DNA from: SVTX01 sp045653805
GTDB lineage: Bacteria; Bacillota; Clostridia; Oscillospirales; CAG-272
DNA length: 8,139 nucleotides
Direction of reading: 5' to 3'
Assembly: GCA_045653805.1 (NCBI GenBank)
Contig: JAZOMF010000043.1
Coordinates: forward strand, 1 to 8,139
Part shown: positions 4,016-8,139 of the stretch, in pieces
How positions within the stretch are numbered: the stretch's first letter is position 1
Layout of the letters: every line of letters starts with the position of its first letter
Translations under genes and position numbers: made by a program
The notes under the pieces: generated by a model
Database searches by the model: none
Told to the model about the DNA's origin: nothing
What the model saw: only the letters and a program-made list of their open reading frames with translations

Positions 4016-5719
4016 ATGAAAAAATTAATTGCAATTAGTTTAGTTATGTTGCTTTGTCTATTTAACTTTTCTTCATGTTGCGCGATGTTAAATGGTTTGC
4101 TTGAAGATGATTCGGATGAGCAGTATCACGAAAGCAACGGTGAAAGCAACGGTGAAAGCAACGGTGAAGGCAACGGAGAAGGCAACGGAGAAGGCAACGG
4201 AGAAGGCAACGGAGAAGGCGGCGGAGAAGGCGGCGGAGAAGGCGGCGGTGAAAACAGCAGTGAAAGCAGTAGCGAAACCGAAGTGATTTTTCCTGATGAG
4301 CCTACCGATGGAGTGGTATATTTCCCATCAACAGACGGCAGCTATGCCGAGGTCATAGATTATTCGGGATCTGATGAAATAGTCGTTATAGCTGAGGAGT
4401 ATGACGGCTTGCCTGTTAAGAGTATTGCTGGCGAGGTGTTTAAAAATAAACACATTATCGCTATCTATATCCCCGACAGCGTCACAAGCATTGGTTACCA
4501 TGCGTTCTACGGATGTACAAGTCTTACCAGCATATCTATACCCGACAGTGTCACAAGCATTGGTTACTATGCGTTCTACGGATGTACAAGCCTTGAGAGA
4601 GTAACTATCGGCAACAGCGTTACGAGCATTGGTCAGCACACTTTTTATAATTGCTCAAGTCTTGAGAGTGTAACTATAGGAAACAACGTCACAAGCATTG
4701 GTATGATGGCGTTTATGAATTGTTCAAGCCTTAAGAGCATAATTATCCCCGACAGTGTTACAAGCATTGGTTGTTATGCATTCTTGGGTTGCACAAGCCT
4801 TGAAAGCATGACTATTCCTTTCGTGGGAGCATCAAAAGACGCAACAGGTAATAGTACTCGCTTTGGACATATATTTGGTGATGCCTCGGTATTGACTGGT
4901 TATAACAGTGGTGTACCAACCTCACTTAAAACCGTGGTAATTACCGGTGGTACAAATATTGATGATGGAGCTTTCCAGGGTTGCTCGAGCCTTGAGAGCA
5001 TATCAATTCCCGACAGTGTAACAAGGATTGGTGAACGTGCATTCAGGGGGTGCTCTAAAGCTATTAAAATTGAAAATGGGGTTTCTTATGTAGACAATTG
5101 CGTTGTAGGCTTTGATAATTCTATTGCTGTTGTATCATTGAGAGAAGGTACTCAATTAATAGCGGGTGGTGCGTTTATGAATTGTTCAAAATTAAGAGCT
5201 ATCACCATCCCCGACAGTGTGACAAGCATTGGTAATTCTGCGTTCTATGGTTGCACAAGCCTTACGAGCATAGAAATCCCCGACAGCGTCGAAAGCATTG
5301 GTAATTATGCGTTCTATGATTGCGAAAGCCTTACGAGCATAGAAATCCCCGACAGTGTCACAAGCATTGATGATCGGGCGTTCTCTAATTGCACCAGCCT
5401 TGAGAGCATAGAAATCCCCGACAGTGTCGAAAGCATTGGTAATTATGCGTTCTATGATTGCGAAAGCCTTACGAGCATAGAAATCCCCGACAGTGTCACA
5501 AGCATTGGCAATTCTGCGTTCGAGTATTGCGAAAGCCTTGAAAGCATAACTATCCCCGACAGTGTCACAAGCATTGGTGATTTTGCGTTCGACAATTGCA
5601 CCAGTCTTGAAACAGTATATTACACCGGAACAGAGGAGCAGTGGGATAATATCGGGATAGGTTGGAATAACAATTATCTTACCAACGCAAATATAATTTA
5701 CAATTACAAGCCCGAATAA
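4016..5719 (+). CDS. BspA-like leucine-rich-repeat surface lipoprotein
   Basis: The 567-residue protein starts at ATG 4016, with GGAGG (4006-4010) 5 bases before it; the in-frame TTG at 4004 overlaps that site and is rejected. Residues 1-21 (MKKLIAISLVMLLC, then FNFSSC) are a signal peptide ending in a relaxed lipobox (FSSC, Cys21), so the protein is probably lipid-anchored on the outer face of the membrane. Residues 39-86 are a Glu/Gly/Asn/Ser tetrapeptide-repeat linker. A non-repeat segment (about 90-149) precedes leucine-rich repeats of the BspA/LRR_5 type at 150-533, consensus IPDSVTSIGxxAFxxCTSLxS, 23 residues each. These are broken by an insertion around GASKDATGNSTRFGHIFG and another after residue 345. 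A cap with VYYTGTEEQWDNIGIG closes it. Such proteins bind host or microbial surface ligands in other bacteria; the ligand here is unknown. No sortase motif is seen. Confidence 0.93.
   Translation: MKKLIAISLVMLLCLFNFSSCCAMLNGLLEDDSDEQYHESNGESNGESNGEGNGEGNGEGNGEGNGEGGGEGGGEGGGENSSESSSETEVIFPDEPTDGVVYFPSTDGSYAEVIDYSGSDEIVVIAEEYDGLPVKSIAGEVFKNKHIIAIYIPDSVTSIGYHAFYGCTSLTSISIPDSVTSIGYYAFYGCTSLERVTIGNSVTSIGQHTFYNCSSLESVTIGNNVTSIGMMAFMNCSSLKSIIIPDSVTSIGCYAFLGCTSLESMTIPFVGASKDATGNSTRFGHIFGDASVLTGYNSGVPTSLKTVVITGGTNIDDGAFQGCSSLESISIPDSVTRIGERAFRGCSKAIKIENGVSYVDNCVVGFDNSIAVVSLREGTQLIAGGAFMNCSKLRAITIPDSVTSIGNSAFYGCTSLTSIEIPDSVESIGNYAFYDCESLTSIEIPDSVTSIDDRAFSNCTSLESIEIPDSVESIGNYAFYDCESLTSIEIPDSVTSIGNSAFEYCESLESITIPDSVTSIGDFAFDNCTSLETVYYTGTEEQWDNIGIGWNNNYLTNANIIYNYKPE
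4130..4273 (+). repeat. 12-bp in-frame tandem repeat encoding an ExxG/ExxS tetrapeptide linker
   Basis: Twelve 12-base units encode ESNG three times, EGNG four times, EGGG three times, then degenerate ENSS and ESSS. Units of the same type are nearly identical at DNA level (GAAAGCAACGGT, GAAGGCAACGGA, GAAGGCGGCGGA), pointing to recent expansion by slippage. Each unit keeps the frame, so copy changes would lengthen or shorten the acidic, flexible linker between the lipid anchor and the repeat domain. Confidence 0.9.
4463..5614 (+). repeat. 69-bp leucine-rich-repeat array inside the lipoprotein gene
   Basis: About 15 units of 23 codons encode variants of IPDSVTSIGxxAFxxCTSLxS. Units 1-5 and 10-15 are regular; units 6-9 are diverged and carry insertions. 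CCCGACAGTGTCACAAGCATTGG-like cores recur with few changes. Confidence 0.9.
5266..5507 (+). repeat. 104-bp direct repeat within the LRR array (copies at 5266-5369 and 5404-5507)
   Basis: The two copies lie 138 bases (two LRR units) apart and differ at one position only (C at 5287, T at 5425), a silent change. The encoded units IEIPDSVESIGNYAFYDCES are identical. This points to a recent two-unit duplication or gene conversion. Confidence 0.9.
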
Positions 5720-5732
5720 AGGGTATAAGCAC

Positions 5733-5758
5733 AAAAGCGAGCCGTAAGGCTCGCTTTT
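5733..5758. terminator. Bidirectional terminator between the lipoprotein gene and recG
   Basis: AAAAGCGAGCC (5733-5743) and its exact complement (5748-5758) form an 11-bp stem with a GTAA loop. On the plus strand it runs into TTTTCTTTT; on the minus strand the stem ends in TTTT after the recG stop (5764-5762). It serves both convergent genes. Confidence 0.92.
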
Positions 5759-5761
5759 CTT

Positions 5762-7918
5762 TTAACTAATTATATCCCCTTGGGTTTCAAACATCCTTTC
5801 AGCCGCGAGGCGGAGAGGGGGATGATTTTGCATCTTGGGGTCGGTTTTAAGGTATTCGTGGGCTTCCTTAAATGCGGCTGTCATAAGCTCGCTATCCTCG
5901 CACATATCGGCGAGGTTGAATGTTAGCGAGCCGCTTTGACGGATGCCGTTATTACCTGTGAGTGCGAGAAAGTCGCCGGGGCCGCGCAATTTGAGGTCAA
6001 CTTCGGCAATTTCAAAGCCGTTGTAGCAGTCGCACATAGTGCGAAGTCTTTGCTTTGCGTTATCGCCCAGCTTCATAGAGCCGCCCACAAGGACGCAATA
6101 TGATTTAGTATTGCCTCGACCCACACGACCGCGGAGCTGATGGAGCTGGGAAAGACCGAAGCGCTCGGCGCTCTCGACGATCATCAAGCAGGCGCGGGGC
6201 ACGTTTACTCCGACCTCGATAACCGTAGTTGAGACGAGAATTTGAATCTCACCTGCGGCAAATCGGCGCATTACGTTGTCCTTTTCCGCCGTTTTCATCC
6301 TGCCGTGAACGAAGGCAATATTATAGCTTTGAAGCCTTTCCGAAAGCTCCTCGGCATACTGCACCGCCGCTTTTAGGGGAGGTTTTTCGTTCTTTTGGAG
6401 CATCTCGCCGTAAAGCGCGATCTCGGAGAGGTCGATCTCTCCCTCTTCCAGCTCGCTTTCCTCAACTGCGGGGCAGACCACGTAGACCTGACCGCCTGCG
6501 TCCACCTGCTTGCGGATGAAGTTATCAAGCCTCTCTCTGTAGCTCTCGTCCACGAAGAAGGTGTCAACCCTCTGTCGTCCGGGGGGCATCTCGTCGATCT
6601 TGGACATGGCAAGGTCGCCGTACATCACCAGAGCGAGAGAGCGGGGAATGGGCGTTGCGCTCATAACGAGGACGTGGGTGTGCTTGTTTTTTTCGGAGAG
6701 GAGCGCGCGCTGATTTACACCGAAACGGTGTTGCTCGTCGGTGATAACAAGCCCGGGGCGTATGAATTCCGCGCCATCAGAGAGTAGTGCCTGTGTGCCG
6801 ATAACTACATCAAGGCGCAGGTTTTCATCCTCGGATTGCATAGCGGCGTGTATCTTGCGCTTGGTTGCCGCGGTGCAAGAGCCCGTGAGGAGCGCACATT
6901 TGATGCCTAACGCCTCGAAAATTGGCTGTAGATCGTTATAATGCTGGGTGGCGAGTATTTCCGTGGGTGCCATGAGAGCGGCTTGGTAGCCGTTTTTAAC
7001 CACCATATAGATAGCGGCAGTGGCGCATACTGTTTTGCCGCAGCCCACGTCTCCCACCACGATGCGGCTCATAGGCTCGCTCTTCTTAAGATCAGCGGCG
7101 ATGTCGGCAACCGTGCGCTTTTGCGCGCCCGTCAGCTCATAGGGAAGGAGCGAGAGCAGGGGAGAGAGATCGGTGTCGGCAAAGGCAGGGGCGGTCTTTT
7201 TCTGAATCTTGCCGCCCGAGAGCGAAAGTCCCGTGGCGAAAAGGAAAAATTCGTCGAATATAAGTCGCTTTTTAGCCGTTGCGAGAGCGGAGTAGCTCTC
7301 GGGAAAATGTATCTGACGGAGAGCGTAGTAGATGGTGCAAAGACCGTTTCTTTCGCGAATCTCCTCGGGCAGGGGATCGGGCATAGACTCGCTCGCCATC
7401 TGCAGAGCCGCCTCTACGTTTTGAGAGATCTGCTTTTGCGAAAGTCCCTCGGAAAGGCGATAGACTGAGAAAAATGAGCGGGGAGGCATACCCTCGACCC
7501 ACGGGTCGGCGGCAGGGGAGGACATTTCATATCTCTTTTTGGCTTTCTCGACCTTTCCGTAAAAGCGGAAGGTTGACCCGATGGGAAATTTGTCTTTGAG
7601 GTAGTTTTGGTTGAAGTAGGTTATATCACACATTCCGCTTTCGTCAAAGGCACGGAACTTGAGCAGTGACATACCTCGCTTTATGTTGGCGATCTTGGGC
7701 TCGGTGGCAACGGTCAAGACCACGGCGGACTTCATGTCATGGTTGGTCTCATCGAGCAGCCTTATATCGCCTCGGTTTTCGTAAGCGCGTGGGAAGAAAT
7801 AGAGCAGGTCAAGAATGGAATGCACGCCAGATGCGGCGTACGCCTTTGCCTTGACACCGCCCACGCCGTATAGCGCTGTCACGGGTATTTCGGGTAGGTT
7901 TTTTGTGTTAGAATTCAT
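5762..7918 (-). CDS. recG: ATP-dependent DNA helicase RecG
   Basis: RecG is a superfamily 2 helicase that remodels stalled replication forks and Holliday junctions. The 718 residues are complete, slightly longer than the usual 680-695. The N-terminal wedge/OB domain (about residues 60-165) begins after LYGVGGVKAKAYAASG and includes LLYFFPRAYENRGD and FRFYGKVEKAKKRYEMSSP. The helicase motifs are Walker A GDVGCGKT (289-296), DEQH (394-397), SATPIPR (from 420), STTVIEVGVNVPRA, and QLRGRVGRG (594-602). The C-terminal RecG segment follows with CDCYNGFEIAEVDLKLRGPGDFL, the conserved region that couples the motor to the wedge. ATG at 7918-7916 is preceded by AAAGGT 7 bases upstream, a modest site, and gives the expected N-terminus. 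It faces the lipoprotein gene tail to tail. No promoter could be assigned with confidence upstream. Confidence 0.98.
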   Translation of the reverse strand: MNSNTKNLPEIPVTALYGVGGVKAKAYAASGVHSILDLLYFFPRAYENRGDIRLLDETNHDMKSAVVLTVATEPKIANIKRGMSLLKFRAFDESGMCDITYFNQNYLKDKFPIGSTFRFYGKVEKAKKRYEMSSPAADPWVEGMPPRSFFSVYRLSEGLSQKQISQNVEAALQMASESMPDPLPEEIRERNGLCTIYYALRQIHFPESYSALATAKKRLIFDEFFLFATGLSLSGGKIQKKTAPAFADTDLSPLLSLLPYELTGAQKRTVADIAADLKKSEPMSRIVVGDVGCGKTVCATAAIYMVVKNGYQAALMAPTEILATQHYNDLQPIFEALGIKCALLTGSCTAATKRKIHAAMQSEDENLRLDVVIGTQALLSDGAEFIRPGLVITDEQHRFGVNQRALLSEKNKHTHVLVMSATPIPRSLALVMYGDLAMSKIDEMPPGRQRVDTFFVDESYRERLDNFIRKQVDAGGQVYVVCPAVEESELEEGEIDLSEIALYGEMLQKNEKPPLKAAVQYAEELSERLQSYNIAFVHGRMKTAEKDNVMRRFAAGEIQILVSTTVIEVGVNVPRACLMIVESAERFGLSQLHQLRGRVGRGNTKSYCVLVGGSMKLGDNAKQRLRTMCDCYNGFEIAEVDLKLRGPGDFLALTGNNGIRQSGSLTFNLADMCEDSELMTAAFKEAHEYLKTDPKMQNHPPLRLAAERMFETQGDIIS

Positions 7919-8033
7919 ATTTGTACCTTTAGTAGTTTGATAAATTGATGTTTAGCGGTGAGAGGGGCGACACCATACGCCGTAGGGGGAGTGGCTTGCT
8001 CCTCCCGTTAACGAACATTTAAATTCAACGAGC

Positions 8034-8139
8034 GGGACGCCGAGGACGTCGTCCCCTACGAATTTGAAATCGTTAAAACACCTTCTACGGCAAACAAATT
8101 GGCAATCGTTTTAGACCGTAGGGGACGACGTCCTCGGCG
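8034..8139. repeat. Perfect 23-bp inverted repeat, edge of a dispersed repeat, cut by window end
   Basis: 8038-8060 (begins CGCCGAGGACG, ends CCCCTACG) is the exact reverse complement of 8117-8139, with 56 bases between. The left copy can itself fold (GGGACG 8034-8039 with CGTCCC 8050-8055). It is flanked by an imperfect inverted repeat, AACGAACATTTAAATTC before it and GAATTTGAAATCGTT after it. The rest of 7919-8033 contains only a small hairpin (GGGGGAG...CTCCTCC) and no gene. The right copy reaches the last base of the window, so the element probably continues. Confidence 0.8.

Noticed and set aside
4092..4286. Plus-strand frame rich in KATEKA/KAAEKA
   Set aside because: It is the 12-bp tandem repeat read out of frame relative to the lipoprotein.
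4463..5614. CRISPR-like regular repetition
   Set aside because: Repeats are contiguous 69-base coding units without unique spacers and encode leucine-rich repeats.
4328..5734. Minus-strand open frames inside the lipoprotein gene (4328-4639 and 5192-5734)
   Set aside because: They are the repeated 69-bp LRR units read in another frame (recurring NACDTVGDxYA pattern), with no start signals.
6941..7468. 175-residue plus-strand open frame
   Set aside because: It is antisense to recG, whose helicase motifs fix the coding strand.

Overview
The window looks like chromosomal DNA of an anaerobic, gut-type Firmicute of the class Clostridia. The grounds are a GroEL ending in a GGM-type tail, strong GGAGG ribosome binding sites, sigma-A promoters that match the consensus, a BspA-like leucine-rich-repeat lipoprotein, and several dispersed hairpin repeats of the sort common in these genomes. 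Genus-level placement is not possible from this sequence alone.

Layout. 1-1179 is the 3' two thirds of groEL, cut by the window edge. 1180-1408 holds no gene but carries a strong hairpin and three consecutive TT-loop hairpins. 1409-1756 is a compact locus resembling a type I toxin-antitoxin system. It has a promoter, a long structured leader, a GTG-started 31-residue membrane peptide, a bidirectional terminator, and a convergent perfect-consensus promoter that would make a short antisense RNA of about 90 nt. 1854-3312 is a probable two-gene operon: an unrecognised jelly-roll-like protein and a Cof-type HAD phosphatase, followed by a terminator. 3352-3541 is a MITE-like element with hairpin arms and compensatory changes between them. 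3587-3859 (minus) is a small XRE-type regulator. It is divergent from 4016-5719, a BspA-like surface lipoprotein with a tetrapeptide-repeat linker and about 15 leucine-rich repeats. The lipoprotein gene has a perfect TTGACA-17-TATAAT promoter with an 18-bp perfect palindrome at the expected transcription start, a good candidate operator for the divergent regulator. 5762-7918 (minus) is recG, complete, sharing a bidirectional terminator with the lipoprotein gene. 7919-8139 is non-coding and ends in a perfect 23-bp inverted repeat cut by the window edge.

How the parts work together. groEL (protein folding) and recG (fork and recombination repair) are housekeeping genes. Between them lies accessory material: a probable antisense-RNA-controlled membrane peptide, a regulator plus surface-protein pair, and mobile or structural repeats. 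The most interesting unit is the 1409-1756 locus. It combines a convergent antisense RNA over the toxin stop codon, a leader with two mutually exclusive hairpins around the Shine-Dalgarno sequence, and a sequence block shared by the leader and the antisense RNA.
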